Assembly (NCBI RefSeq): GCF_004795915.1 | Contig: NZ_CP039253.1 | Location: 744,001-808,000 of the forward strand | DNA from: Rhodococcus sp. PAMC28707 | GTDB lineage: Bacteria; Actinomycetota; Actinomycetes; Mycobacteriales; Mycobacteriaceae | Reading direction: 5' to 3' | DNA: 64,000 nucleotides | Part shown: piece after piece, positions 27,404-35,998 of the stretch | How the letters are laid out: every line of letters begins with the position of its first letter | How positions within the stretch are numbered: the first letter of the stretch is position 1 | Notes under the pieces: model-generated | Database searches by the model: none | What the model was told of the DNA's origin: nothing | The model's input: the letters and a program-made list of their open reading frames with translations, nothing else | Translations under genes and position numbers: made by a program

Positions 27404-29155
27404 ATGCAGGAATATCGTTATGACGTGCTCATCGTCGGCGCCGGTGGCGCAGGCATGCGAGCGGCCATCGAGGCCGGGCCCCGCGCCCGCACCGCAGTTC
27501 TGACCAAGCTCTACCCCACTCGTTCGCATACCGGCGCAGCTCAGGGCGGAATGTGCGCAGCGCTGGCCAATGTCGAGGAAGACAACTGGGAGTGGCACAC
27601 GTTCGATACCGTCAAGGGTGGCGACTATCTCGCCGACCAGGACGCTGTGGAGATCATGGCCAAGGAAGCGATCGACGCCGTTCTCGACCTCGAGAAGATG
27701 GGCCTGCCGTTCAACCGCACGCCCGAGGGCAAGATCGACCAGCGCCGGTTCGGTGGCCACACCCGTGACCACGGCAAGGCGCCCGTTCGTCGCGCGTGTT
27801 ACGCCGCCGACCGCACCGGACACATGATCCTGCAGACGCTCTACCAGAACTGCGTCAAGCACGACGTCGAGTTCTTCAACGAGTTCTACGCACTCGACCT
27901 GTGCCTCACCGAGACCGAAGACGGCCCGGTAGCCACCGGCATCATCGCGTACGAACTGTCGACCGGTGAGCTGCACATCTTCCACGCCAAGTCGATCATC
28001 TTCGCAACCGGCGGTTCGGGACGTATGTACAAGACGACGTCCAACGCCCACACCCTCACCGGCGACGGCATGGGCATCGTCTTCCGTAAGGGCCTCCCGC
28101 TCGAAGACATGGAGTTCCATCAGTTCCATCCGACAGGCCTCGCCGGTCTTGGGATCCTGATCTCCGAAGCCGTTCGCGGTGAGGGAGGCATCCTTCGTAA
28201 CGAATCCGGTGAGCGCTTCATGGAGCGCTATGCCCCGACCATCAAGGATCTCGCACCCCGCGACATCGTTGCGCGGTCGATGGTTCTCGAAGTTCTCGAA
28301 GGGCGTGGCGGCGGTCCCAACAAGGACTACGTCTACATCGACGTCACGCACATCCCAGAAGAAGTTCTGGACGAGAAGCTCCCCGACATCATGGAGTTCT
28401 CCCGCACCTATCTCGGTGTGGATCCGGTCAAGGAGCCCGTGCCGGTCTACCCGACGTGCCACTACGTCATGGGCGGTATCCCCACCAAGATCAACGGTGA
28501 GGTGCTGCGCAACAACGACGACATCGTGCACGGCCTGTACGCGGCCGGCGAGTGTGCATGTGTTTCGGTACACGGCGCCAACCGCCTCGGCACCAACTCA
28601 CTGCTGGACATCAACGTCTTCGGTCGTCGCGCCGGAATCGCCGCAGCTCTGCACGCCAACTCGGTCGACTTCACGCCTCTTCCCGAAGAGCCCGCGAAAA
28701 TGGTCCAAGAATGGCTCGCACTCGTATTGTCCGATCACGGCCACGAGCGTGCGGCCGACATCCGGACCGAACTGCAGCAGTCGATGGACAACAACGCCTC
28801 GGTGTTCCGTACCGAGGAGCGACTCGAGACCGCACTGAAGGATGTTCGCGCCCTCAAGGAGCGTTACAACCACATCACGGTGCAGGACAAGGGAGCTCGG
28901 TACAACAGCGACCTCCTCGAGGCAGTCGAACTCGGCTTCCTGCTCGAAATGGCGGAGGTCACCGTCGTCGGTGCACTCAACCGCAAGGAATCACGTGGCG
29001 GACACGCTCGTGAGGACTACCCGGACCGCAACGACGCGGAATACATGAAGCACACCATGGCCTACAAGCAAGGCGAAGGTCTGCTGACCGACATCCGTCT
29101 GGACTACAAGCCGGTAGTGCAGACCCGCTACGAGCCGATGGAGCGGAAGTACTGA
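27404..29155 (+). CDS. sdhA: Succinate dehydrogenase flavoprotein subunit
   Basis: 583 residues, usual length. Oxidises succinate to fumarate with covalent FAD. Seen: IVGAGGAGMRAAIEAG, the FAD-attachment His42 in RSHTGAAQGG, FHQFHPTGL and ERYAPTIKDLAPRDIVARSM with catalytic Arg, HYVMGGIPT, and the C-terminal RKESRGGHAREDYPDRND. Corresponds to the Sdh2 set (Rv3318). Lies 16 bases after sdhD and one base before sdhB. Confidence 0.97.
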   Translation: MQEYRYDVLIVGAGGAGMRAAIEAGPRARTAVLTKLYPTRSHTGAAQGGMCAALANVEEDNWEWHTFDTVKGGDYLADQDAVEIMAKEAIDAVLDLEKMGLPFNRTPEGKIDQRRFGGHTRDHGKAPVRRACYAADRTGHMILQTLYQNCVKHDVEFFNEFYALDLCLTETEDGPVATGIIAYELSTGELHIFHAKSIIFATGGSGRMYKTTSNAHTLTGDGMGIVFRKGLPLEDMEFHQFHPTGLAGLGILISEAVRGEGGILRNESGERFMERYAPTIKDLAPRDIVARSMVLEVLEGRGGGPNKDYVYIDVTHIPEEVLDEKLPDIMEFSRTYLGVDPVKEPVPVYPTCHYVMGGIPTKINGEVLRNNDDIVHGLYAAGECACVSVHGANRLGTNSLLDINVFGRRAGIAAALHANSVDFTPLPEEPAKMVQEWLALVLSDHGHERAADIRTELQQSMDNNASVFRTEERLETALKDVRALKERYNHITVQDKGARYNSDLLEAVELGFLLEMAEVTVVGALNRKESRGGHAREDYPDRNDAEYMKHTMAYKQGEGLLTDIRLDYKPVVQTRYEPMERKY

Positions 29156-29156
29156 T

Positions 29157-29936
29157 ATGAGCGCCCCCACTCTCGACAAGGCAGACCAGTCCTCGCAGCC
29201 GCCCGTTCCCAACGGCGCGGTCATGGTGACTCTCAAGATCGCCCGCTTCAATCCGGAGAGCGGCGACGGACAGCGCTGGGACAGCTTTCAGGTCCCGACG
29301 TTGCCGACCGACCGCCTGCTGAACCTGTTGATGTACGTCAAGGGTTACCTCGACGGCACGCTGACCTTCCGCCGCTCCTGCGCCCACGGCGTGTGCGGTA
29401 GTGATGCGATGCGCATCAACGGAGTCAACCGTCTGGCCTGCAAGGTGCTGATGCGCGACATGCTTCCGAAGGATTCGTCGAAGTCGCTGACCATCACGAT
29501 CGAGCCCATCAAGGGTCTTCCGGTCGAGAAGGATCTGATCGTCGACATGGAGCCGTTCTTCGACGCGTTCCGTGCCGTCAAGCCGTTCTTGATGACTACG
29601 GGTAACGAGCCGACGCGTGAGCGGATCCAGTCCGCCGCCGACCGCGCTCGGTTCGACGACACCACCAAGTGCATCCTGTGCGCTTGCTGCACCACCTCGT
29701 GCCCCGTGTTCTGGAGCGACGGTAGCTACTTCGGACCCGCCGCCATCGTCAACGCACACCGGTTCATCTTCGACAGCCGCGACGAGGGTGCATCCGAGCG
29801 TCTGGACATCCTCAACGACGTCGAAGGCGTGTGGCGTTGCCGCACCACCTTCAACTGCACCGACGCTTGCCCTCGCGGCATTCAGGTGACGAAGGCGATC
29901 CAGGAAGTCAAGCGGGCTCTGCTCTTCGCTCGCTAA
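29157..29936 (+). CDS. sdhB: Succinate dehydrogenase iron-sulfur subunit
   Basis: 259 residues. Transfers electrons from SdhA to quinone. Seen in order: [2Fe-2S] ligands in CAHGVCGSDAM plus the downstream Cys of RLACK, [4Fe-4S] CILCACCTTSCPVF, and the [3Fe-4S] segment CRTTFNCTDACPRGI. Note Asp in GSD of the first cluster, common in the family. Last gene of the operon, followed within 20 bases by a strong terminator. Confidence 0.97.
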   Translation: MSAPTLDKADQSSQPPVPNGAVMVTLKIARFNPESGDGQRWDSFQVPTLPTDRLLNLLMYVKGYLDGTLTFRRSCAHGVCGSDAMRINGVNRLACKVLMRDMLPKDSSKSLTITIEPIKGLPVEKDLIVDMEPFFDAFRAVKPFLMTTGNEPTRERIQSAADRARFDDTTKCILCACCTTSCPVFWSDGSYFGPAAIVNAHRFIFDSRDEGASERLDILNDVEGVWRCRTTFNCTDACPRGIQVTKAIQEVKRALLFAR

Positions 29937-29953
29937 ATTTTCGCAACCGCGTG

Positions 29954-29994
29954 AAAGGCGCATTCATACGATTCGATCGTATGAATGCGCCTTT
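29954..29994 (+). terminator. Rho-independent-type terminator after sdhB
   Basis: A 19-base perfect inverted repeat (29954-29972 with 29976-29994) with a 3-base loop, beginning 18 bases after the sdhB stop and ending in cttt before tcttgcgttt. It is the strongest hairpin noticed in the window and separates sdhCDAB from the inositol genes. Confidence 0.85.
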
Positions 29995-30081
29995 CTTGCG
30001 TTTGCGGGTCGGACAGCAGATCTACCCTCGAGTTGATACTTTCGACACTGGGCATGAACACTTTCCAAGGGAAGGCTCGTC

Positions 30082-31089
30082 ATGGGCGTAACAGTCGGTG
30101 TGATCGGCCTCGGCCGGATCGGCGCTTTTCACACCGACACTCTGAGCACACTCGACGGAGTCGACGGCCTCGTCGTCACCGACGCACGCGCTGACCTCAC
30201 GGCAACTGTCGCAGCGAAGTTCGGCACACTGCCGGTCGATTCCGCACAGGCGCTGCTGGCATCGGGAGTCGACGGCGTGGTCGTTGCCGCAGCCACGCCG
30301 TCGCACGCATCACTGGTCCTCGCGTGCGTCGACGCCGGAATTCCGGTGTTCTGCGAGAAGCCACTTGCCGCGACACCCGGTGAATGCCGTGCCATCGTGC
30401 AGAAGATCTCGATGTCCTCCGTCCCGGTACAGGTCGGATACAACCGAAGATTCGCACCCGCCTTCGTCGCTGCCAAAGACGCTGTGGTCTCCGGTGATCT
30501 CGGTTGGCTGCATACCGTCCGCTCCACGACATTGGACCCAGCGCCCCCGTCGATGGAGTACATCGCAGTTTCCGGCGGCATCTTCCGCGACTGCAGCGTG
30601 CACGACTTCGACATCGTCCGGTGGATCGTCGGCCGCGAGGTCATCGAGGTGTACGCAGCGGGCGCCAACCAGGGTGATGCACGGTTCACCGTAGCCGGTG
30701 ACGTCGACACTGCCACGATCATCCTCACGTTCGACAACGGCACGATCGGTGTCGTGTCCAACACCCGCTACAACGCCCGCGGTTACGACTGTCGGCTCGA
30801 AGTGCACGGATCGACAGACTCCGTCGTCGCCGGTTGGGATGAGCAGATTCCGGTCCGCAACCTGGAAGTAGGCGTGAGATTCCCCAGCGGTATCCCCCAT
30901 ACCTCCTTCATGGACCGATTCACGACGGCGTATCGGGCAGAACTCACCGCGTTCGTCGATGTGATCGTGGGCCGACGCGAATCACCCTGCACCGCAAGCG
31001 ATGCACTCGAAGTGGCTTTCATTGCGGAGGCCGCAACCCTGTCGCTACAGCAGCACCGCCCGGTGCGAATAGACGAGGTCCGCCTGTGA
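30082..31089 (+). CDS. iolG: Inositol 2-dehydrogenase
   Basis: 335 residues. NAD-dependent oxidation of myo-inositol to 2-keto-myo-inositol (scyllo-inosose), first step of the pathway. Seen: Rossmann VIGLGRIGAFH, AAATPSH, VFCEKPLA with the catalytic Lys, and GGIFRDCSVHDFDIVRWIVG with Asp/His of the active site. Gfo/Idh/MocA family; inositol specificity is set by the neighbours. ATG with an aaggga/gaagg site. Overlaps the next gene by GTGA. Confidence 0.92.
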   Translation: MGVTVGVIGLGRIGAFHTDTLSTLDGVDGLVVTDARADLTATVAAKFGTLPVDSAQALLASGVDGVVVAAATPSHASLVLACVDAGIPVFCEKPLAATPGECRAIVQKISMSSVPVQVGYNRRFAPAFVAAKDAVVSGDLGWLHTVRSTTLDPAPPSMEYIAVSGGIFRDCSVHDFDIVRWIVGREVIEVYAAGANQGDARFTVAGDVDTATIILTFDNGTIGVVSNTRYNARGYDCRLEVHGSTDSVVAGWDEQIPVRNLEVGVRFPSGIPHTSFMDRFTTAYRAELTAFVDVIVGRRESPCTASDALEVAFIAEAATLSLQQHRPVRIDEVRL

Positions 31090-32021
31090 CCACGAGCGAC
31101 ATCGCCGACATTCGTATTGCCGGAGCACCGATTTCGTGGGGCGTCTGCGAGGTCCCCGGATGGGGATATCAGATGGCGTCCGAGCGAGTTCTGAGCGAGA
31201 TGCGCGACGCCGGGCTGACTGCGACCGAGATCGGGCCCAAGGGTTTTCTGCCAGTGGATCCACGTGAACTTGCAGCAACGCTGGAACGACATCATCTCGA
31301 GTGCGTCGGTGGATTCGCGCCGGTGTTGCTGCATCACGCTCAGCACGACCCGGTTCCTGGGATTGCCCCACTGCTCGACGCGTTCGTCGCCTCCCGCGCC
31401 GAGGTACTCGTCTTGGCTGCCGCGACCGGCTTGGACGGCTACGACTCGCGCCCCGAGCTCGATGATGCGCAGTGGGACACGTTGCTCGAGAACCTCGACC
31501 GTATGCAGGAGGCGGGTGCCGAGCGCAAGGTTCGTGTCGTTCTGCATCCACATGTGGGCACGGTCGTCGAGAAGCGCGAGGAGGTCGACCGGGTATTGGA
31601 AGGTTCGGCGATTCCTTTGTGCCTCGACACAGGTCACCTGCTGATCGGTGGCACCGATCCCCTCGAACTCGTCGAGGGGCACGCGAACCGCATCACGCAT
31701 GTTCACCTCAAGGATGTCGACTCCGCACTCGCGGCTCGGGTCCGCGGCGGTGAGCTCACCTATACCGACGCTGTCGCCGAGGGGATGTACACCCGGTTGG
31801 GTACCGGTGACGTCGATATCGCCGGAGTCGTCAACGGCTTGCTCGACGTCGACTACGACGGCTGGTTCGTGCTCGAGCAGGACACCGTTCTCGTGTCCGA
31901 ACCTACCGGCGCCGGTCCGGTCGCCGAAGTGATCGCCTGCGCCGAGTATCTGCGGAGCGTCGTCGACTCGCGCAGGCGGCCTGGTCACCGTGCCGCATAC
32001 CGCGCAGGAGCAAGATCTTGA
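31086..32021 (+). CDS. iolE: Inosose dehydratase-like sugar isomerase/epimerase (TIM barrel)
   Basis: 311 residues, GTG start overlapping iolG. Dehydrates scyllo-inosose to the diketone used by IolD. Seen: the N-terminal APISWGVCEVPGWG typical of IolE, then TEIGPKGFLP, HPHVGT with metal His, CLDTGHLLIGG, HVHLKDVD and EQDTVL with the metal Glu/Asp set of the xylose-isomerase-like barrel. Operon context between iolG and iolC supports IolE over IolH. Overlaps iolC by TTGA. Confidence 0.88.
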   Translation: MTTSDIADIRIAGAPISWGVCEVPGWGYQMASERVLSEMRDAGLTATEIGPKGFLPVDPRELAATLERHHLECVGGFAPVLLHHAQHDPVPGIAPLLDAFVASRAEVLVLAAATGLDGYDSRPELDDAQWDTLLENLDRMQEAGAERKVRVVLHPHVGTVVEKREEVDRVLEGSAIPLCLDTGHLLIGGTDPLELVEGHANRITHVHLKDVDSALAARVRGGELTYTDAVAEGMYTRLGTGDVDIAGVVNGLLDVDYDGWFVLEQDTVLVSEPTGAGPVAEVIACAEYLRSVVDSRRRPGHRAAYRAGARS

Positions 32022-32977
32022 CCAGCTCGGCCGGTGCCATCGACGTGCTCGCCATTGGACGCTGCGGTGTGGACCTCTACCCGTTGCAAACCGGTGTCGG
32101 CCTCGAACACGTCAAGACGTTCGGTAAATTTCTCGGTGGTAGTGCAGCGAACGTCTCGGTTGCGGCCGCGCGCCTGGGTTCGAGAACTGCGCTCATCTCA
32201 GGAGTCGGCAACGATCCTTTCGGACGGTTCGTCTCCGCTGAACTTGCTCGTTTGGGCGTCGACACTCGCTATGTCGTCACCGACCACCAGTTCGCCACCC
32301 CGGTGACGTTCTGTGAGATCTTCCCTCCCGAGAACTTTCCGCTGTACTTCTATCGCAAGCCCTCGGCCCCGGACCTGCACATCCGGCCCGAGGACATCGA
32401 CTGTGCCGTCGTGGCGAACGCGCGTCTCTACTGGTCCACGGTGACCGGCCTGTCCGAAGAGCCCAGCCGCAGTGCACACTTCACCGCTTTCGAGGCACGA
32501 GCTCGAGCACCGTTGACAGTCCTCGATCTCGACTATCGACCGATGTTCTGGGAGTCACCCGCGGCAGCAACCGAGCAGGTACAGCGAGCGCTCCTCCAGG
32601 TCACGGTTGCCGTCGGCAACATCGAAGAGTGCGAGATCGCCGTCGACGAAACCGATCCGCACAAGGCCGCTGATGCACTGCTCGATCTCGGTGTCGAACT
32701 GGCAGTCGTCAAACAGGGCGCCAAGGGTGTTCTCGGCAAGACCAAGTCGCAGACGGTGACAGTTCCGCCGTACTTCGTCGACGTCGTCAACGGTCTCGGC
32801 GCCGGTGACAGTTTCGGCGGGTCACTCTGCCACGGGCTCCTCGCAGACTGGCCGCTGGAGATGATTCTTCGCTATGCCAACGCGGCCGGAGCTATCGTCG
32901 CTTCGCGTCTCGAATGCTCCACCGCGATGCCCACCGCGAGCGAGGTCGCTGCGCTTGCCGAGTCTCTCGATGTCTGA
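32018..32977 (+). CDS. iolC: 5-dehydro-2-deoxygluconokinase
   Basis: 319 residues from a TTG with aggag seven bases upstream. PfkB/ribokinase-type kinase phosphorylating 2-deoxy-5-keto-gluconate. Seen: IGRCGVDLYPLQTGVGLE, GGSAANVSVAAARLG, and the ATP/catalytic signature NGLGAGDSFGGSLCHG with the catalytic Asp. Substrate assigned from the typical IolC N-terminus and cluster. Followed by 88 bases before iolB, the only real gap in the cluster. Confidence 0.92.
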   Translation: MTSSAGAIDVLAIGRCGVDLYPLQTGVGLEHVKTFGKFLGGSAANVSVAAARLGSRTALISGVGNDPFGRFVSAELARLGVDTRYVVTDHQFATPVTFCEIFPPENFPLYFYRKPSAPDLHIRPEDIDCAVVANARLYWSTVTGLSEEPSRSAHFTAFEARARAPLTVLDLDYRPMFWESPAAATEQVQRALLQVTVAVGNIEECEIAVDETDPHKAADALLDLGVELAVVKQGAKGVLGKTKSQTVTVPPYFVDVVNGLGAGDSFGGSLCHGLLADWPLEMILRYANAAGAIVASRLECSTAMPTASEVAALAESLDV

Positions 32978-33065
32978 GCGCGTCAGCTCACCCGGTTCGA
33001 TATCCTCCGCCGATACATATGTTGAGGTCAGCGCCATTCGCACACCAAAGGTGGTGAGATGACAT

Positions 33066-33962
33066 ATGAATTCCGAGTACTACATCGCCGCAGGCACCGG
33101 CGGCCACGGCGACTTCGACGTCGTCGTGACACCGACGTCCGCGGGGTGGACCGAGTCCAGCCTGTGGATTCTGAATCTCGCTGCGGGCCGATCCGCGGAA
33201 CTGCTATCCGAGCGGGACGAGATCCTGATCGTGCCGCTTTCGGGATCTGCTGCCGTGACCAGTGACGGCACCACATTCGAACTACGGGGCCGACGTTCGG
33301 TGTTCGACGGACCCACCGATTTCGTCTACGTCGGCAAGGGCTCCTCGTACTCCGTCTCGAGCGTCGATGGTGGGCGTTTTGCACTGTGCGGCGCGCGTGC
33401 AGCGTCGAAGTTGCCGTTTCGCTACGTTCCTGCGGCGGAAGTTTCGGTCGAACTGCGCGGGGCCGGTAACTGCAGCCGTCAGGTGCACAATTTCAGTACA
33501 GCGGACGCCTTCGATGCTGATTCGATCCTCGCGTGCGAGGTCATCACTCCGGGCGGGAACTGGTCCTCGTACCCGGGCCACAAGCACGACGAGAACACTG
33601 CCGAAGAGTCTGCCTTGGAAGAGATCTACTACTTCGAAATCGCTGAAGGGCCCAGCGAAAGCAGAGGATTCGGCTATCACCGCGTCTACGGCACGACAGA
33701 TCGCCCTATCGAGGTCCTCGAAGAGGTCCGCACCGGCGATGTCGTCTTGGTGCCGCACGGATACCACGGCCCGTCGGTCGCCGCGCCGGGCTACGACATG
33801 TACTACCTCAACGTCATGGCCGGGGCGGGTGCCGTGCGCGCCTGGAACATCGTCGACGATCCCGAGCACTCCTGGATCCGAGGCACCTGGGCCGATCGCG
33901 CCGTCGACAACCGCCTTCCACTGTCAATCCCGACACCCCGCACCGCATCCGAGGGAGCATGA
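33066..33962 (+). CDS. iolB: 5-deoxy-glucuronate isomerase
   Basis: 298 residues, cupin fold. Isomerises 5-deoxy-glucuronate to 2-deoxy-5-keto-gluconate. Seen: first cupin half with LSERDEILIVPLSGSA, and the second with GGNWSSYPGHKHDEN (metal His) and EEIYYFEI (metal Glu), HGYHGPSVAAPGYDMYYLNVMAG near the end. ATG at 33066 follows aggtggtgag. Overlaps iolD by ATGA. Confidence 0.93.
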   Translation: MNSEYYIAAGTGGHGDFDVVVTPTSAGWTESSLWILNLAAGRSAELLSERDEILIVPLSGSAAVTSDGTTFELRGRRSVFDGPTDFVYVGKGSSYSVSSVDGGRFALCGARAASKLPFRYVPAAEVSVELRGAGNCSRQVHNFSTADAFDADSILACEVITPGGNWSSYPGHKHDENTAEESALEEIYYFEIAEGPSESRGFGYHRVYGTTDRPIEVLEEVRTGDVVLVPHGYHGPSVAAPGYDMYYLNVMAGAGAVRAWNIVDDPEHSWIRGTWADRAVDNRLPLSIPTPRTASEGA

Positions 33963-35908
33963 CCGTGGTGCCCACTGTGCCGATCCCCGCGAACAAGTGC
34001 GACAACACCGAAGGGACGGTTCATCTCACGGTGAGCCAGGCGGTGGTGAAGTTCCTGGTGAACCAGTTCGTCGAACGCGACGGCCACCGCACCAGATTCT
34101 TCGCAGGCGCGTTCGGCATTTTCGGGCACGGCAACGTCGCCGGCCTCGGGCAGGCATTGCTGCAAGCCGAGATCGATGCCGCCGAAGCCGGCACCGAATC
34201 GGAACTGCCCTACGTCCTCGGTCGAAACGAGCAGGCCATGGTGCACAGCGCCGTCGCCTACGCACGTCAGAAGGACCGGTTGCAGACGTGGGCCGTAACC
34301 GCCAGCGTCGGGCCGGGTTCGACCAACATGCTCACCGGGGCTGCTCTCGCGACGATCAATCGATTGCCTGTATTGCTGCTCCCCGCAGACACTTTCGCGA
34401 CGCGGGTCAGCGCGCCGGTACTGCAGGAGCTCGAACTCCCGTCCAGCGGTGACATCACCGTCAACGACGCATTCAAGCCACTGTCTCGATACTTCGACCG
34501 TCTCTGGCGACCGGAGCAGTTGCCGAGCGCACTGCTCGGCGCGATGCGGGTACTCACCGATCCGGTCGAGACAGGTGCAGCCACCGTTGCTATTCCTCAA
34601 GACGTTGCGGCCGAGGCGTTCGATTGGCCCGAGTCACTTTTTGCGCCGCGCACCTGGCACATCCGACGACCGTTACCGGAACCGTCGGTCATCGCCCGAG
34701 CCGCCGAGCTGATCCGCACGGCCGAGAGACCGTTGATCGTGGCCGGTGGCGGCGTCGTCTACTCCGGTGCTACCGACGCGCTCACTGCGTTTTGTGAGCA
34801 GACCGGTATCGCGGTGGGTCAGAGCCAAGCAGGCAAGGGATCGTTGCGGTACGACCATCCACAGTCGGTCGGCGCTATCGGGTCCACCGGCACGACTGCC
34901 GCCAACGCATTGGCTACCGACGCTGACGTGGTCATCGGAATCGGCACGCGGTACAGCGATTTCACGAGCGCGTCGCGGACCGCATTCAACAATCCGAATG
35001 TCCGCTTCGTCAACATCAACGTTGCGTCCATGGACTCGGTCAAACAGGGGGCACTCTCGGTGGTCTCCGACGCTCGCGAAGCACTCGAGGCCCTCACGGG
35101 CGCATTGGCCGACTACGAGGTGTCGAGCGAATATCGCACGCGAACAACGTCGTTGAACGAGGAATGGAACGCAACGGTCGCTTCGGCTTACCGGATCGAC
35201 GATCCGACCGCACCGCTGAACCAGAGCCAGATCATCGGTCTGACGAACACGATGTCCGGGCCTTCGGATGTGGTCGTCTGTGCCGCGGGCTCGATGCCCG
35301 GCGATCTACACAAGCTCTGGCGCGTCCGGGACCCCAAGGGCTACCACGTCGAATATGGCTACTCGTGCATGGGCTACGAGGTCGCCGGCGGCATCGGAGC
35401 CAAAATGGCCGAGCCGAACCGCGACGTCTTCGTCATGGTCGGCGACGGTTCGTACCTGATGATGGCAACCGAGTTGGTCACCGCCGTACAGGAAGGTGTC
35501 AAGATCATCGTAATCCTGGTGCAGAATCATGGGTTCGCGTCCATCGGTTCGTTGTCGGAATCGCTCGGCTCTCAGCGATTCGGGACCGCGTACCGCTATC
35601 GCGACGACCGGGGTGGCGGTGTCCTTCCGGTGGACCTCGCGGCAAACGCGGCAAGCTTGGGCGTCGCGGTGGCGCGCGTGCGGAACTCTGCCGAGTTCTG
35701 CGATGCGATAGAGGCCGCCAAGGCGAGCGATAGAACCACCGTCATCCACGTAGAGACCGACCCATTGGTCGGCTCCCCCGATTCCGAATCCTGGTGGGAT
35801 GTTCCGGTCAGCGCCACTTCGACGCTCGAGTCGACTCGAGCCGCACATGCAATCTACGAGAAATGGAAGAAGATCCAGCGCCCTTTCCTCCGACCGTCAG
35901 GAAACTGA
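33959..35908 (+). CDS. iolD: 3D-(3,5/4)-trihydroxycyclohexane-1,2-dione acylhydrolase
   Basis: 649 residues. Thiamine-diphosphate enzyme opening the inositol-derived ring to 5-deoxy-glucuronate. Seen: N-terminal TVSQAVVKFLVNQF, GIFGHGNVAGLGQ, NEQAMVHSA with the catalytic Glu, and the C-terminal ThDP/Mg motif MVGDGSYLMMATEL. Last gene of the visible iol cluster; no iolA/mmsA, iolJ or transporter follows, because the next gene is dacB. Those steps must be encoded elsewhere. Confidence 0.94.
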   Translation: MTVVPTVPIPANKCDNTEGTVHLTVSQAVVKFLVNQFVERDGHRTRFFAGAFGIFGHGNVAGLGQALLQAEIDAAEAGTESELPYVLGRNEQAMVHSAVAYARQKDRLQTWAVTASVGPGSTNMLTGAALATINRLPVLLLPADTFATRVSAPVLQELELPSSGDITVNDAFKPLSRYFDRLWRPEQLPSALLGAMRVLTDPVETGAATVAIPQDVAAEAFDWPESLFAPRTWHIRRPLPEPSVIARAAELIRTAERPLIVAGGGVVYSGATDALTAFCEQTGIAVGQSQAGKGSLRYDHPQSVGAIGSTGTTAANALATDADVVIGIGTRYSDFTSASRTAFNNPNVRFVNINVASMDSVKQGALSVVSDAREALEALTGALADYEVSSEYRTRTTSLNEEWNATVASAYRIDDPTAPLNQSQIIGLTNTMSGPSDVVVCAAGSMPGDLHKLWRVRDPKGYHVEYGYSCMGYEVAGGIGAKMAEPNRDVFVMVGDGSYLMMATELVTAVQEGVKIIVILVQNHGFASIGSLSESLGSQRFGTAYRYRDDRGGGVLPVDLAANAASLGVAVARVRNSAEFCDAIEAAKASDRTTVIHVETDPLVGSPDSESWWDVPVSATSTLESTRAAHAIYEKWKKIQRPFLRPSGN

Positions 35909-35998
35909 CCCGGCGCAATCGATACAGCGGCGAACAGCAGTGGGGCGTTCGGTGGGTCGGCGCAGGTTCGCCGATCGGAGCGCATACCGTGGTTCGCG

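Noticed and set aside
33059-33265. 68-codon frame starting at an ATG just upstream of iolB
   Set aside because: Different frame from iolB and without homology; the real start at 33066 begins a full cupin isomerase.
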